The translations under genes and the position numbers were made by a program. DNA of 64,000 nucleotides, taken from assembly GCF_018919385.1 (NCBI RefSeq), contig NZ_JAHLMF010000002.1, positions 124,001-188,000 on the forward strand, in the 5' to 3' direction. This DNA is from Geomonas diazotrophica. GTDB lineage: Bacteria; Desulfobacterota; Desulfuromonadia; Geobacterales; Geobacteraceae. This document shows positions 38,939 to 48,306 of this stretch, piece by piece (the first letter of the stretch is position 1; each line of letters starts with the position of its first letter). The notes under the pieces were generated by a model that was not told where the DNA came from, did no database searches, and saw only the letters and a list, made by a program, of their open reading frames with translations.

Positions 38939-40225
38939 ATGTACATCCAAATCGGCTACAAGTTCATCCTCGGCTTTCTGGCCGTCGTCGCCGCCGTCGT
39001 TTTCGTCCCTTCCGCGGTGCAGCTGCTGCAGTACTCCCCCGAGCTCACCAGCGTCATCTCCTACGTCGTGGCGCTCACGGTGGGGCTCATCCTGGGATCG
39101 TTCTTCTCCAAGAGCTTCACGAAGAACATCTCCCTTTTGACCGGCGCCACCGAGTCAATCAGCCAGGGGGACCTCTCCCGCGACCTCAACTTCCCGGCGA
39201 CCCGTTTCCCCGACGAGACCCACTCCATGGCGCTCTCCATCAACACCATGCAGGAAAACCTGCGCGCCCTGGTGCGCCAGATCCGGGAGACCTCGGAGCG
39301 CGTCTCCGAGTCATCGCGCACCCTCTCCTCCAGCGCCCTGGAGATCAACGCCTCCACCGAGGAGGTGGCCCAGGCGATCGAGAGCATCTCCGGCGGAGCG
39401 GAGAACCAGGCGGAGATGCTTGCCAAGAGCGCCAAAGTGATCCACGAGATGGCGATCTCGGTCGACCTTGTGGCGCGCCGGGCCAAGGAGACGGCCAAGG
39501 CGGCGCGTGAGACCAGCCTCACCGCGCAGAAGGGGGGGGAGCTCGCCAACGACTCCGTCGAGCGGCTGAAGAGCTTCTTCGACTCCGTGGAGCTGATCAG
39601 CATGCAGTTCATGGACCTGAACGGGAAACTGCAGCAGGTGGGGAAGATCGCCGACTTCATCGTGGAAATGTCCCGCCAGACCAACCTGCTCGCCCTGAAC
39701 GCCTCCATCGAGGCGGCCCGCGCCGGCGAGTACGGCAAGGGGTTCGGCGTGGTGGCCGAGGAGGTGAGAAAGCTCGCCGACGGCAGCGCCAAGAGCGCCA
39801 CCGACATCGTGGAACTGATCGACCTGGTGAAGGTGGAGAGCCGCCGGCTGCAGGAGACCATCACCGACAGCTCGCGCGGCATCATCGTCGGGAAGAAGAA
39901 CCTCGACGTCACCGCGGACGCCTTCAGGGAGATCCTGGCAACCGTCGTCGAGACCGAGAGGAAGGCCAATTCCATCGCCGACCTGTCCCAGATGCAGACG
40001 ACCGGCGCCGCCAAGATGGTGAGCATGGTCGACGAGATCGCCAAGGTGGCCGAGGACAACGCGGCCTCCACCGAGGAGGTGTCAGCCGCGACCGAGGAGC
40101 AGCACGCCGCCATGCAGGAGATGGTGTTCCAGACCCAGGAACTCGCCCAGCTCGCCGGCGAGCTCCTGCGCTCGGTGGAGCGGTTCCAGGTCGAGCCGGA
40201 AACCGTGCCGGAGCCCGAGGCGTGA
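38939..40225 (+). CDS. Methyl-accepting chemotaxis protein with minimal periplasmic part
   Basis: The 428-residue chemoreceptor starts at ATG 38939. Two membrane helices (about residues 7-26 and 36-56) are separated by only about ten residues, so there is no periplasmic ligand domain. A HAMP-like region follows, then a long coiled coil with the conserved signalling tip [38 protein letters not shown]. Glu/Gln pairs typical of methylation helices occur at both ends. Input probably comes from the membrane, the cytosol or a partner protein. Its stop overlaps the GTG of cheW. Confidence 0.93.
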   Translation: MYIQIGYKFILGFLAVVAAVVFVPSAVQLLQYSPELTSVISYVVALTVGLILGSFFSKSFTKNISLLTGATESISQGDLSRDLNFPATRFPDETHSMALSINTMQENLRALVRQIRETSERVSESSRTLSSSALEINASTEEVAQAIESISGGAENQAEMLAKSAKVIHEMAISVDLVARRAKETAKAARETSLTAQKGGELANDSVERLKSFFDSVELISMQFMDLNGKLQQVGKIADFIVEMSRQTNLLALNASIEAARAGEYGKGFGVVAEEVRKLADGSAKSATDIVELIDLVKVESRRLQETITDSSRGIIVGKKNLDVTADAFREILATVVETERKANSIADLSQMQTTGAAKMVSMVDEIAKVAEDNAASTEEVSAATEEQHAAMQEMVFQTQELAQLAGELLRSVERFQVEPETVPEPEA

Positions 40226-40674
40226 CCCCGCAGCGCCTGCTTTTGTTCAGCGCGGCGCGTCAGCTCTTCGCCTTCAACCTGCAGGAGGTCTGCGAGGTGA
40301 TGGAGCCGCAGCAGTGCTACCCCTTCGCCGGGGTGCCCCCCCACTACCTGGGGCTGATCAACTTCCACGGCAACCTGACCGCGCTGGTGGACCTGGCGAG
40401 CTACCTTGGCCTGCAGAGCCGCCCGCTGCCGGGCAAACTCCTGGTGATCGACACCAGGCTCGCCCACCTGGCCCTCAAGGTGGACGCGGTAGGCTCCATC
40501 CTCGACGCCGGGAGCATCACCGGCGCCAGCAGCCACGACGACCCGCTCACCGAGGCGCTGCTCGAGACGCCGCAGGGGAGCGTGCGCCTGATCCGGCTGG
40601 AGGCGCTCTTGAGCGGCCTGGAGCAGGAGCTGCAGGGATCCGTTCCCAACGATGCCAAACCAGGAGGTACCTGA
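40222..40674 (+). CDS. cheW: CheW-like coupling protein
   Basis: The 150-residue CheW-fold protein starts at GTG 40222 inside the mcp stop codon. The N-terminal [25 protein letters not shown] and the central [24 protein letters not shown] match the two halves of the CheW beta-barrel that bridges receptors and CheA. The C-terminal region is shorter and Gly/Asn-rich. The next gene begins within its stop codon (TGATG), so translation is probably coupled. Confidence 0.85.
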   Translation: MTPQRLLLFSAARQLFAFNLQEVCEVMEPQQCYPFAGVPPHYLGLINFHGNLTALVDLASYLGLQSRPLPGKLLVIDTRLAHLALKVDAVGSILDAGSITGASSHDDPLTEALLETPQGSVRLIRLEALLSGLEQELQGSVPNDAKPGGT

Positions 40675-41039
40675 TGGCCTTGAAGGTCATGATAGTGGAC
40701 GACTCCCTGTTCATGAGGAAAATGCTGCGCGACATCCTCGTGGAAGAGGGGTACGAGATAGCCGACGAGGCATCCGATGGCGTGGAGGCGGTGGCGAAGT
40801 ACAAGGAGTGCCTCCCCGACCTGGTCACCCTGGACATCGTGATGCCCAACAAGACCGGAATCGAGGCGCTGCAGGAGATCATGGCCTACGACGCCGGCGC
40901 CCGCGTGGTGATGTGCTCCGCCATCGGCCAGGAGGCGCTCACCACGGCGGCGACCGTGGCCGGCGCCAAGGCGTTCATACTGAAGCCCTTCAACCCCGAG
41001 CTGGTGCTCCGGGTGCTCAGGGAAGTGGCCCAGGGGTAA
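40674..41039 (+). CDS. cheY: CheY-type single-domain response regulator
   Basis: The 121-residue receiver domain lacks an output domain. The acidic pair is Asp9-Asp10 (VDDS), the phosphorylation site Asp54 (TLDIVMPNKTG), the conserved Thr/Ser position reads VVMCSAIGQ, and the switch lysine lies in FILKPFNPE. AGGAGGTACC precedes the ATG. It is the likely phosphoryl acceptor of the CheA encoded directly downstream, and a target of the CheC phosphatase at the end of the cluster. Confidence 0.93.
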   Translation: MALKVMIVDDSLFMRKMLRDILVEEGYEIADEASDGVEAVAKYKECLPDLVTLDIVMPNKTGIEALQEIMAYDAGARVVMCSAIGQEALTTAATVAGAKAFILKPFNPELVLRVLREVAQG

Positions 41040-41042
41040 ACG

Positions 41043-42674
41043 ATGGACATGTCGCAGTACAAGGCCCTGTTCCTCTCGGAATCCCGGGAGTACCTGCGCA
41101 GCATCGCCGAGCAGGTGGTGGCCCTCGAGCAGTCCCCCGCGGAGCGCAGCGCCGTCGACGCGCTGTTTCGCGGCGCGCACTCGCTGAAGGGGATGGCGGC
41201 CTCCATGGAGTACGGCGACGTGGTGGTGGTGGCCCACGGCATGGAGGACCTGATGGCGCGGGTGCGCGACGGCGCCCTCCCCTTCGACGCCGGGGTGGCC
41301 GACCTGCTCCTGGAAGGGGTCGACCTGATCGACGCGCTGCTTGACGACGTGGAGCAGGAGCGCCCCTCCACCCTCCCCACCGGCGACTACGCGCAGCGGC
41401 TGGCGATCTACACCCCGGCGCGACCGAAGGCGAGCCGGGAGGTCCAGGCGGAGCCGGAGCCCACCCACCCGGACGCGGCTGCGCCTCCCGCCGCCGAGGC
41501 GGAAAAGGCGAAGGAGTCGGCCGGCGAGGCGGGTGGCACGGTGCGGGTGAAGACCGAGCTTTTGGACCACCTGATCAACCTGACCGGCGAGCTGGTCACC
41601 AACAAGCAGCGCCTTTTGAACATCGGCCGGGAGCTCGCCTCACCGGCGCTCGACGACGCGGTCTCCGAGACGGCGAAGCTTCTGCGCGCCCTGCACGACG
41701 AGGTGATGAAGGTGCGCCTGATGCCCTTCGAGGCGATCAGCGACCGCTTCCAGCGCTCGGTGCGCTCGGTCGCCAAGAAAAGCGGCAAGGAGATCCATTT
41801 CGAGCTGACCGGGCGCGAGATCGGCCTGGACCGCGGCATGCTGGAGCAGCTGGTCGATCCCCTGAACCACATCCTCAGAAACGCCGTGGACCACGGCATC
41901 GAGGAGAGCGGCGAGCGGGAGCGGGCCGGCAAGCCCGCCAGGGGAACGGTGTGGCTCGCGGTGACCCGGGACCGGGACCGCATCCAGATCACCGTCCGCG
42001 ACGACGGCCGCGGCATGGAGCCCAAGGCCATGATCGAGGCGGCCATCGCCAAGGGGGTTTTGTCCCCCGAGGAGGGCGAGCTGCTGTCGCCGGACCAGGC
42101 GCTGATGCTGTCCTGCATCCCCGGCTTCTCCACCGCGAAGGAGGTGACCGACATCTCCGGCCGGGGGGTCGGGATGGACGCGGTCAACGCCGCCATCCAG
42201 AAGCTCGGGGGGACCCTGGGGATTGATTCCGAGCCGGGACGCGGCACCACCATCACGCTCAGGCTCCCGCTCACCATCGCCATCATCCACGCCCTCGTGG
42301 TGCAGATCGGCCAGGTGAAGGCGGCCATCCCGGTGAACGCGGTGCAGCGCACCGTCGAGCTCTCCCGTGGCCAGATCGAGACCATGGGGAAGAGGCAGAT
42401 GTTCCAATTGGACGGCGAGCCGATCCCGCTGCTGTCGCTGAACCGGGTGCTGGGGCTGCCGCTTGGTCGCTTTCCGGACGGCATCCTCCCCCTTTTCGTC
42501 ACACAGGCCAAGGGGCGCCGGGTCGGCATCGTTGTGGACCGCCTTTTGGGGCAGCACGAGCTGTTCGTAAAGCAACTGGGGAGGCCGCTCTCCAAGATGG
42601 CCGGGGTAGCCGGGGGCGCGACCCTCGGCGACGGCGAGATCGTCGCCATCCTCGACCTGGCCGGGCTCCTGTGA
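41043..42674 (+). CDS. cheA: Chemotaxis histidine kinase CheA
   Basis: The 543-residue CheA has its P1 phosphotransfer domain at residues 1-110 with the phospho-His in FRGAHSLKGMA (His46). An Ala/Pro/Glu-rich linker stands in place of a P2 domain. Dimerisation follows from about residue 175 (VKTELLDHLINLTGELVTNKQRL). The ATPase domain has DPLNHILRNAVDHGIEE, DDGRGM, STAKEVTDISGRGVGMD and PGRGTTITLRLPLT. The CheW-like P5 regulatory domain fills about residues 410-540. Absence of a P2 domain is unusual for classical CheA but seen in several families, and would lower affinity for CheY. Confidence 0.95.
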   Translation: MDMSQYKALFLSESREYLRSIAEQVVALEQSPAERSAVDALFRGAHSLKGMAASMEYGDVVVVAHGMEDLMARVRDGALPFDAGVADLLLEGVDLIDALLDDVEQERPSTLPTGDYAQRLAIYTPARPKASREVQAEPEPTHPDAAAPPAAEAEKAKESAGEAGGTVRVKTELLDHLINLTGELVTNKQRLLNIGRELASPALDDAVSETAKLLRALHDEVMKVRLMPFEAISDRFQRSVRSVAKKSGKEIHFELTGREIGLDRGMLEQLVDPLNHILRNAVDHGIEESGERERAGKPARGTVWLAVTRDRDRIQITVRDDGRGMEPKAMIEAAIAKGVLSPEEGELLSPDQALMLSCIPGFSTAKEVTDISGRGVGMDAVNAAIQKLGGTLGIDSEPGRGTTITLRLPLTIAIIHALVVQIGQVKAAIPVNAVQRTVELSRGQIETMGKRQMFQLDGEPIPLLSLNRVLGLPLGRFPDGILPLFVTQAKGRRVGIVVDRLLGQHELFVKQLGRPLSKMAGVAGGATLGDGEIVAILDLAGLL

Positions 42675-42737
42675 ACCGTTTCCCTACCCTCAGCCGCCGT
42701 CCCCCCCGCGGGGAACGGCTCATCTCCGGAGGCTAGC

Positions 42738-43337
42738 ATGGCGCACCAAGACCTGCACGATGGCGAACTCAAGGCGCTCACCCAGGTGTGCAACACCGGC
42801 ATGCAGCACGCCGCCGTCGCCCTGTCCCAGCTGATGGGGAAGGGGGTGAGCATCCAGGTGCCCCGACTCCAGGTGCTGGATGGCTCCGCCCTGCCCCACC
42901 TGCTCGAATCGCAGGAGGCGACAGCCCTGCAGTTGCAGATCCTCGGCAACGTGCGCGGCAGCATCATCATCCTCCTGCTCCAGGAAAACGCGCACCGCAT
43001 CCTGGAACTGTTGCTCGGCAAACTCCCCAAGGAGGGGGAGCCGCTCTCAGAGATGGAGCGCGCCACCCTGATGGAGGTGGGCAACATCCTCGCCTCGGCC
43101 TGCCTCAACGCCCTGGGGAATTCGCTCAAGATGACCCTGCTCCCCTCGGTCCCCGCCCTGAGCACCGGACAGGGGAGCGACATCCTCGCCCGCGCCCTGG
43201 ACCGGGGAGACGGCGATGAGGTGGTGGTGATGATGGACGCCATGTTCTCGGTCTCCGATTCGCTCTGCGGCGGGAGCATCTTCCTCATCCCCGCGCCCGC
43301 GTCGCTGGGGGTTCTCCTGGGCGCCCTGGAGCAATGA
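42738..43337 (+). CDS. cheC: CheC-family CheY-phosphate phosphatase
   Basis: This 199-residue protein has the duplicated CheC fold. The two active-site helices are recognisable: DLHDGELKALTQVCNTGMQHAAVAL near the N-terminus and LSEMERATLMEVGNILASACLNAL at about residues 113-136, each with the Glu and Asn that position water for dephosphorylation. CheC dephosphorylates CheY and in other bacteria is stimulated by CheD, which is not present here. GGAGG precedes the ATG. It closes the che cluster, 63 bases after cheA. Confidence 0.85.
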   Translation: MAHQDLHDGELKALTQVCNTGMQHAAVALSQLMGKGVSIQVPRLQVLDGSALPHLLESQEATALQLQILGNVRGSIIILLLQENAHRILELLLGKLPKEGEPLSEMERATLMEVGNILASACLNALGNSLKMTLLPSVPALSTGQGSDILARALDRGDGDEVVVMMDAMFSVSDSLCGGSIFLIPAPASLGVLLGALEQ

Positions 43338-43455
43338 AAAGGTTGCACCTTACCCGGTTGTATGTCAGAATGCCCGGTCAAACTGCTGCTACTGCGGCAC
43401 ATTGAGGGTCCCGAGCACCAGCCCGAGACCTTCACTACTTTCAGAGGTCGAAGCC

Positions 43456-44163
43456 ATGAAAATCGCCAGAACCGCCGTCTTGTGTCTCGCCCTGATCGCC
43501 CTCAACGCCGGCATGGCCCTCAGCGCCGAGCTCTCCCAGGTGGTGCGCACCATCGAGCAGGGGTACGGGTCGCTGAACGACCTGCAGGCCGACTTCAGCC
43601 AGAGAAGCAGCATCAAGGCGCTCAAGCGCGAGGAAAAGGGGGCGGGTGAGCTCCTCCTGAAGAAGGGAGGGGGCAAGGAGTCGATGTTCCGCTTCAACTA
43701 CACCAAGCCCAAGCAGCAGATCGTCTCCAACGGCAAGAGCGTCTGGTACTACCTCCCGGACCAGAAGCAGGTCATGGTGATGGACCTGGCGCAGCTCCTC
43801 GAGGCGAGCAACGGCATCGCCATGAACTACCTCTCCGGGCTCGGGCAGGTCTCCAAGGACTTCAGCATCGCCTTCGCCGCGGAGCAGAAGGACAAAAACG
43901 GCAACTACCAACTGGAGCTCACCCCGCACAAGAAGAGCCCGGCCATGGCCAAGCTCCTTCTGACCATCTCCGGGGACGCCGTGGAGAGTTTCATCGCCAA
44001 GGGACATCCCGGCACCCCCTTCCCGGTGCTCTCCTCCACGGTGGTCGATCAGACCGGCAACGCCACCAGGATGGATTTCAGCAACGTGAAGACCAACCGC
44101 GGCATCTCCGGCGGCAAGTTCAATTTCAAGATCCCTTCGGGGGTGCAGGTCATCAAGAGATAG
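43456..44163 (+). CDS. lolA: Outer-membrane lipoprotein carrier protein LolA
   Basis: LolA carries lipoproteins across the periplasm from the inner-membrane LolCDE complex to the outer membrane. The 235-residue precursor starts at ATG 43456 with a signal peptide (MKIARTAVLCLALIALNAGMALSA). The mature part has the beta-barrel sequence pattern: LQADFSQRSSIKAL, GELLLKKGGGKESMFRFNYTKPKQQIVSNGKSVWYYLPDQKQVMVMD, and later VDQTGNATRMDFSNVKTN, as expected for LolA. An upstream in-frame ATG at 43402 has no signal-peptide logic and is rejected. Confidence 0.88.
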   Translation: MKIARTAVLCLALIALNAGMALSAELSQVVRTIEQGYGSLNDLQADFSQRSSIKALKREEKGAGELLLKKGGGKESMFRFNYTKPKQQIVSNGKSVWYYLPDQKQVMVMDLAQLLEASNGIAMNYLSGLGQVSKDFSIAFAAEQKDKNGNYQLELTPHKKSPAMAKLLLTISGDAVESFIAKGHPGTPFPVLSSTVVDQTGNATRMDFSNVKTNRGISGGKFNFKIPSGVQVIKR

Positions 44164-44242
44164 ATAAAGCAGATAAAGACAAAGATTAAGAAGCAGACAA
44201 AGATAAAGATTTAGATTAAAAAAATACAAAGACTTTTCTTTA

Positions 44243-44346
44243 GTTTTACTCTGTCTTAATCTCAATCTTAATCTTAATCTGCCTTTAGGGGGTTTTACTC
44301 TGTCTTAATCTCAATCTTAATCTTAATCTGCCTTTAGGGGGTTTTA
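44243..44346. repeat. 49-bp perfect tandem duplication ending at the yajQ start
   Basis: A 49-base unit beginning GTTTTACTCTGTC and ending CTTTAGGGGG occurs at 44243-44291 and 44292-44340, followed by the first six bases of a third copy. The last copy carries the ribosome site of yajQ. The purine-rich stretch at 44164-44232 is roughly complementary to the units, so the region could fold into alternative hairpins. Confidence 0.85.
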
Positions 44347-44831
44347 TGCCGTCATTCGACATCGTTTCCAAAGTCGACCTGCAGGAGGTCGACAACGCCA
44401 TCAACCAGACCGTGAAGGAGATCGGGCAGCGCTACGATTTCAAGGGGTCCAAGAGCGAGGTGACCCTGGAGAAGGAGAGCATCAAGGTCCTCTCCGAGGA
44501 CGACTTCAAGCTGAAGGCGGTCATCGACGTACTGCAGTCCAAGTTCGTCAAGCGCGGCATCTCGCCCAAGGCGCTGCAGTACGGCAAGGTGGAGCAGGCC
44601 TCCGGCGGCATGGTGCGCCAGATCATCACCCTGCAGGTGGGGATCTCCAAGGAGAAGGCCAAGGACATCGGCGCCGTGATCAAGGAAACCAAACTCAAGG
44701 TACAGAGCCAGATCCAGGACGACCAGGTCCGGGTCACCGGCAAGAACATCGACGACCTCCAGGAGGTGATCCGGATCCTCAAAGGGAAGGATCTCGACAT
44801 CGACCTGCAGTTCGTCAACTTCAGAAGCTGA
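44346..44831 (+). CDS. yajQ: YajQ-family nucleotide-binding protein
   Basis: The 161-residue length and sequence are typical of the family. The N-terminal [21 protein letters not shown] and [11 protein letters not shown] are the family signature, and [15 protein letters not shown] and [19 protein letters not shown] complete the two ferredoxin-like domains. Members bind c-di-GMP and act as effectors in several pathogens; others were described as RNA- or nucleotide-binding. The ATG lies four bases after AGGGGG at the junction of the tandem repeat. rimO follows 16 bases downstream. Confidence 0.93.
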   Translation: MPSFDIVSKVDLQEVDNAINQTVKEIGQRYDFKGSKSEVTLEKESIKVLSEDDFKLKAVIDVLQSKFVKRGISPKALQYGKVEQASGGMVRQIITLQVGISKEKAKDIGAVIKETKLKVQSQIQDDQVRVTGKNIDDLQEVIRILKGKDLDIDLQFVNFRS

Positions 44832-44847
44832 TCAAGAGGGGAATTTT

Positions 44848-46194
44848 TTGAACCAGAAGATTAAGGAAAAAGTGAGCCTGGTGAGCCTGGGCTGCCCGAA
44901 GAACCTGGTGGATGCCGAGGTGATGCTGGGCTACCTCTCAAAGGACGAGTACGAGGTCACCACCGACGAGATGCAGGCCGATATCATCGTGGTGAACACC
45001 TGCTCCTTCATCAAGGAGGCCAAGCAGGAGAGCATCGACACCATCCTCGACCTGGCGGACCGAAAGCACGACGCGCGCTGCAAGCTCCTCATCGTGACCG
45101 GCTGCCTGCCGCAGCGCTACCAGGAGGAGCTCGCCAAGGAGCTCCCCGAGGTGGACATCTTCATCGGCACCGGCGACTACCCCCGCATCGCGGAGATCGT
45201 CGCGGAGAAGAAGGGGACCGACGCCCAGCTCTGCTACACCGGCGACCCCAACTTCGTCTACAACGACGAGTTGCCGCGCCTGCAGTCCTCGCCGCACTAC
45301 ACGGCCTACCTGAAGATCGCGGAAGGTTGCTCCAACAACTGCTCATACTGCGTGATCCCGTCCCTGCGCGGCGCGCACCGCTCCCGCCCCTTCGCGACCC
45401 TCATGGCGGAGGCCAAGTCCCTGGTGGCGGCCGGGGTGAAGGAGCTCAACCTGATCGCCCAGGACATCACCGCCTACGGCAGGGATCTCCCGGAGCAGCC
45501 GAGCCTGGAGCTCCTGGTCCAGGAACTGGCCAAGCTCGAGGGGCTCAAGTGGATCAGGCTCCTCTACGCCTATCCGGACGGGGTCAGGGACTCGCTCATC
45601 GAGCTGATCAAGAACGAGCCCAAGGTGTGCAAGTACCTCGACCTCCCGATCCAGCACATCTCCGACCCGGTCCTGAAGAACATGAAGCGCAGAAGCGGCG
45701 AGGCCGATATCCGCGCCCTGATCGCCAAGCTGCGCAAGGAGATCCCGGACATCGCCATCCGAACCTCCCTCATCGTCGGCTTCCCCGGCGAGACCAACGA
45801 AGACTTCAAGACGCTCCTGCAGTTCGTCGAGGAGACCCGCTTCGACCGTCTCGGCGTCTTCTGCTACTCCCGCGAGGAGGGGACCCCGGCGGCGGAGATG
45901 CCGGACCAGGTCTCCGAGCGGGTCAAGCGCGAGCGCCACAAGAAGTTGATGCGGACCCAGGCCCGCGTCTCCTTCAAGCACAACCGTACCCTGGTGGACA
46001 GCGAGGAAGACGTGCTGGTCGAGGGGTACAGCGAGGAAACCGAGCTCCTCCTGAAGGGGCGTTCCTCCCGTCAGGCCCCCGATGTGGACGGCCAGGTGTA
46101 CATAACCGCAGGCAACGCCAACGTCGGTGACATAGTCAGATTGAAGATCACTGACTCGTCTGATTACGACCTGATTGGGGAGATCATCGGCTAG
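44848..46194 (+). CDS. rimO: Ribosomal protein S12 methylthiotransferase RimO
   Basis: RimO attaches a methylthio group to Asp88 of ribosomal protein S12. The 448-residue protein starts at TTG 44848 (AGAGGGG six bases upstream). The N-terminal MTTase domain keeps three Fe-S Cys residues ([33 protein letters not shown]). The radical SAM domain has [15 protein letters not shown], and the C-terminal TRAM domain runs to [21 protein letters not shown]. The order and the LGCPKN start identify RimO rather than MiaB. Confidence 0.94.
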   Translation: MNQKIKEKVSLVSLGCPKNLVDAEVMLGYLSKDEYEVTTDEMQADIIVVNTCSFIKEAKQESIDTILDLADRKHDARCKLLIVTGCLPQRYQEELAKELPEVDIFIGTGDYPRIAEIVAEKKGTDAQLCYTGDPNFVYNDELPRLQSSPHYTAYLKIAEGCSNNCSYCVIPSLRGAHRSRPFATLMAEAKSLVAAGVKELNLIAQDITAYGRDLPEQPSLELLVQELAKLEGLKWIRLLYAYPDGVRDSLIELIKNEPKVCKYLDLPIQHISDPVLKNMKRRSGEADIRALIAKLRKEIPDIAIRTSLIVGFPGETNEDFKTLLQFVEETRFDRLGVFCYSREEGTPAAEMPDQVSERVKRERHKKLMRTQARVSFKHNRTLVDSEEDVLVEGYSEETELLLKGRSSRQAPDVDGQVYITAGNANVGDIVRLKITDSSDYDLIGEIIG

Positions 46195-46204
46195 GCTTTT
46201 AGTC

Positions 46205-46232
46205 TTGACATGGACCTCTATTGCTGTATTAT
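46205..46232 (+). promoter_or_regulatory. Promoter of the DksA/TraR-family gene
   Basis: TTGACA (46205-46210), a 16-base spacer and TATTAT (46227-46232) form a near-consensus sigma-70 promoter just past the rimO stop. It gives a leader of about 40 bases. Confidence 0.75.
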
Positions 46233-46277
46233 TGCGTCGCTTTGCGGGACAATGAAAGATATGGAGACAGTTTATAC

Positions 46278-46697
46278 ATGACCGAAAAACCCGAAGAAAT
46301 GAAAGCGATGCTCCTCAAAATGAAAGAGGAGACGCTTAAAGAGATTAACAAGACTGTCAAGTCCGGTTCCGATGCACCGATCAACGAGCCGAGCGGCGAC
46401 ATCTACGACCAGGCCTCCAGCGAGCGCGACCGTGAACTCGGTCTTTTGCTGGGCGACCGGGAGCGCGAGAAATTGCGCAATATAGACGAGGCTTTACTGC
46501 GTCTGGAAGAAGGCGAGTACGGCATCTGCGAGGAGTGCGAGGAAGAAATCCCCATCGGGAGGCTGAAGATCGTCCCCTTCGCCCGCCACTGCGTCAAATG
46601 CAAGGCGGACCTGGAGAAGCAGCAGGCACAGACCAAGCGCTTCGAAGAGGACAGGGCCTACCGCGAGATCTCCCTGGGCGAGGAAGAGGAAGGGTAA
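46278..46697 (+). CDS. DksA/TraR-family zinc-finger protein
   Basis: This 139-residue protein has a long charged helical hairpin (residues 5-75) followed by a C4 zinc finger, CEECEEEIPIGRLKIVPFARHCVKC, as in DksA, which binds the secondary channel of RNA polymerase and works with ppGpp. The segment GDIYDQASSERDRELGLLLGDREREKLRNIDEALLRLEEGEYG is the typical DksA lead-in. The start at ATG 46278 gives the family length; GTG/ATG frames upstream are out of context. It has its own promoter and a perfect terminator, so it is a single-gene unit. Confidence 0.88.
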   Translation: MTEKPEEMKAMLLKMKEETLKEINKTVKSGSDAPINEPSGDIYDQASSERDRELGLLLGDREREKLRNIDEALLRLEEGEYGICEECEEEIPIGRLKIVPFARHCVKCKADLEKQQAQTKRFEEDRAYREISLGEEEEG

Positions 46698-46770
46698 CAG
46701 TTCACAACAAGGAACGGCGGCGGTGAGACGGGCATTATCCTTTTTCACCCGGCCGGTGCCAGAAATACCA

Positions 46771-46806
46771 AGAGGGGACGGTAGCGATACCGTCCCCTCT
46801 TTTTTT
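46771..46806 (+). terminator. Rho-independent terminator of the DksA-family gene
   Basis: A perfect 13-bp stem (AGAGGGGACGGTA, 46771-46783, with 46788-46800) around GCGA is followed by TTTTTT. Confidence 0.96.
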
Positions 46807-46851
46807 GTGGGAAACATGGGAGTTATGGGAATGATGGGAACTATGGGGACC
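46807..46851. repeat. ATGGGANNN nonamer array, five units
   Basis: Five 9-base units follow each other: GTGGGAAAC, ATGGGAGTT, ATGGGAATG, ATGGGAACT, ATGGGGACC. The array lies directly after the terminator and before the 3' end of the NapH-like gene. Related arrays occur at 49631 and 62808. Confidence 0.85.
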
Positions 46852-46904
46852 CACCTGTAGGGGCGAATAACCATTCGCCCCCTCCCAGGTCGGCATCACC
46901 CTCG

Positions 46905-47897
46905 CTAGGGATGGTCCACCGGCGGTGCGGCGATCAGGCGCTGATAATCGCTCTTGCTGATGGAGCTGTGCCAGTGCCCGGTCGCCCTGCCGATCAGGGT
47001 CCCGCCGATGAAGAGCGCCACCACCAGGGCAGCGTACACCATCCCCGGCACCACCTTGCCGTTCTTCGCCTTCATTTGCAACGCCTCGGGCTTCGGGCAG
47101 GCGCTCACGCAACGCAGGCAGCCGACGCATTCCTCGGAGCAGACCCTTTCCTGGTGCATCACGTCGATGTAGGAGGGGCAGGCCTTGGTGCAGCCGCCGC
47201 AGGAGATGCAGGCGCTTTCGTTGCGCTGCACCTTGACCGGCGACAGGCGCGACACCAGGCCGAGCAGCGCGCCGTACGGGCAGAGGAAACGGCAGAACGG
47301 GTTCTTGAACAGAAACGAAAGGGCCAGCAGCACGCCGATCACCACGAGCGGCGTCCCGGAGAGGTTCACGAAGAAGTCGAGCATCTTCACGTCGGCCATC
47401 TTGTTGTAATCGCCGGTGATGAAGGAGGCGACGCTGTCCGGCGCCATGATCACCAGGATGGAGAACAGGAAGAAGGCGAGCAGCAGGTACTTGATCGGGC
47501 GCAGGAGCCAGTCCATCCAGAGCCAAACCTTGAAGTTCTTCCCGAACAGCTTCGTCCCCACCTTCCAGCAGACCTCGGTGATGGTGGATACCGGGCAGAC
47601 CCAGGAGCAGAAGGAGCGCTTCAACAGAAGCGATACCGCGATGACGGTCAAAAGGACCACCAGCGCCGCCGGGTGCACGTCGTTGATGGTGCCCAGGGTC
47701 ATCCACCCCTTGAGGCTCACCAAACCGGAGATGGGGAGGAAGGCCTCGACGCCGTCGGGACGCTCAACGAACGGGGTGGCGCCGCCGCTGCGGAAATGGA
47801 GCACGAAACGGTAGAAGGTTACCCCCAGGTAGAGGGAAAAGAGGAGAAAGCCCCACTGGACTGCGACCCTGACCTGCTGCACTTTTTTTTCTGCCAT
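46905..47897 (-). CDS. NapH/CcoG-like membrane polyferredoxin
   Basis: The 330-residue protein has about five membrane helices. Between them are two cytoplasmic-side motifs, CSWVCPVSTITE and CRFLCPYGALLG, which are the NapH/CcoG signatures. A soluble part carries two [4Fe-4S] motifs, CISCGGCTKACPSYID and CVGCLRCVSACPKPEAL, and one more helix and a short tail follow. Such proteins move electrons from the quinone pool or help build oxidases and reductases. No periplasmic nitrate reductase or cytochrome oxidase gene is adjacent, so the partner is unknown. ATG 47897 is preferred over GTG 47906. Confidence 0.87.
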   Translation of the reverse strand: MAEKKVQQVRVAVQWGFLLFSLYLGVTFYRFVLHFRSGGATPFVERPDGVEAFLPISGLVSLKGWMTLGTINDVHPAALVVLLTVIAVSLLLKRSFCSWVCPVSTITEVCWKVGTKLFGKNFKVWLWMDWLLRPIKYLLLAFFLFSILVIMAPDSVASFITGDYNKMADVKMLDFFVNLSGTPLVVIGVLLALSFLFKNPFCRFLCPYGALLGLVSRLSPVKVQRNESACISCGGCTKACPSYIDVMHQERVCSEECVGCLRCVSACPKPEALQMKAKNGKVVPGMVYAALVVALFIGGTLIGRATGHWHSSISKSDYQRLIAAPPVDHP

Positions 47898-47991
47898 GAA
47901 CCTCACCTTCTTTGCCTTGCGTTTGTGTTGCGACTTATTTTGTCACTACCACATGCTACCGTCGTATCATCAAGGAAAGCGGAGGTAGCAT

Positions 47992-48306
47992 ATGGAACCG
48001 ATGGTCATAGGAGCTGTGGGAATCGTCGTCTACTGCGGGCACCTGACGGTGAAGGACATCATCGCCGATCTGCGTCAGGAAGGGATCCTGGTCAACCCCT
48101 TGTCCAGCAAGTGGCGCGGGTGCACGTTGGACAAGGCCTTCAAAAGGCTCTTCTTCACCAGGGGGTTGTCCCGCTCCAAGGTCTCCAATAACTCCTTCAT
48201 CTTCTTGCGCTGCAAATCGGCGGTGCCGCAGACCGGGCAGCAGCAGCAGACCACCGGGAAACGGTTGTTGCGGGAGAACGGGATAATCTCCTTCTCGGGG
48301 ACGTAG
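47992..48306 (+). other. ORF with strong ribosome site, convergent and overlapping ttcA
   Basis: GGAGGTAGC precedes an ATG at 47992 that opens a 104-codon frame. The first 28 codons are outside ttcA; the rest is antisense to it. It may be the remnant 5' end of another gene or a chance frame. No family is recognised. Confidence 0.2.
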
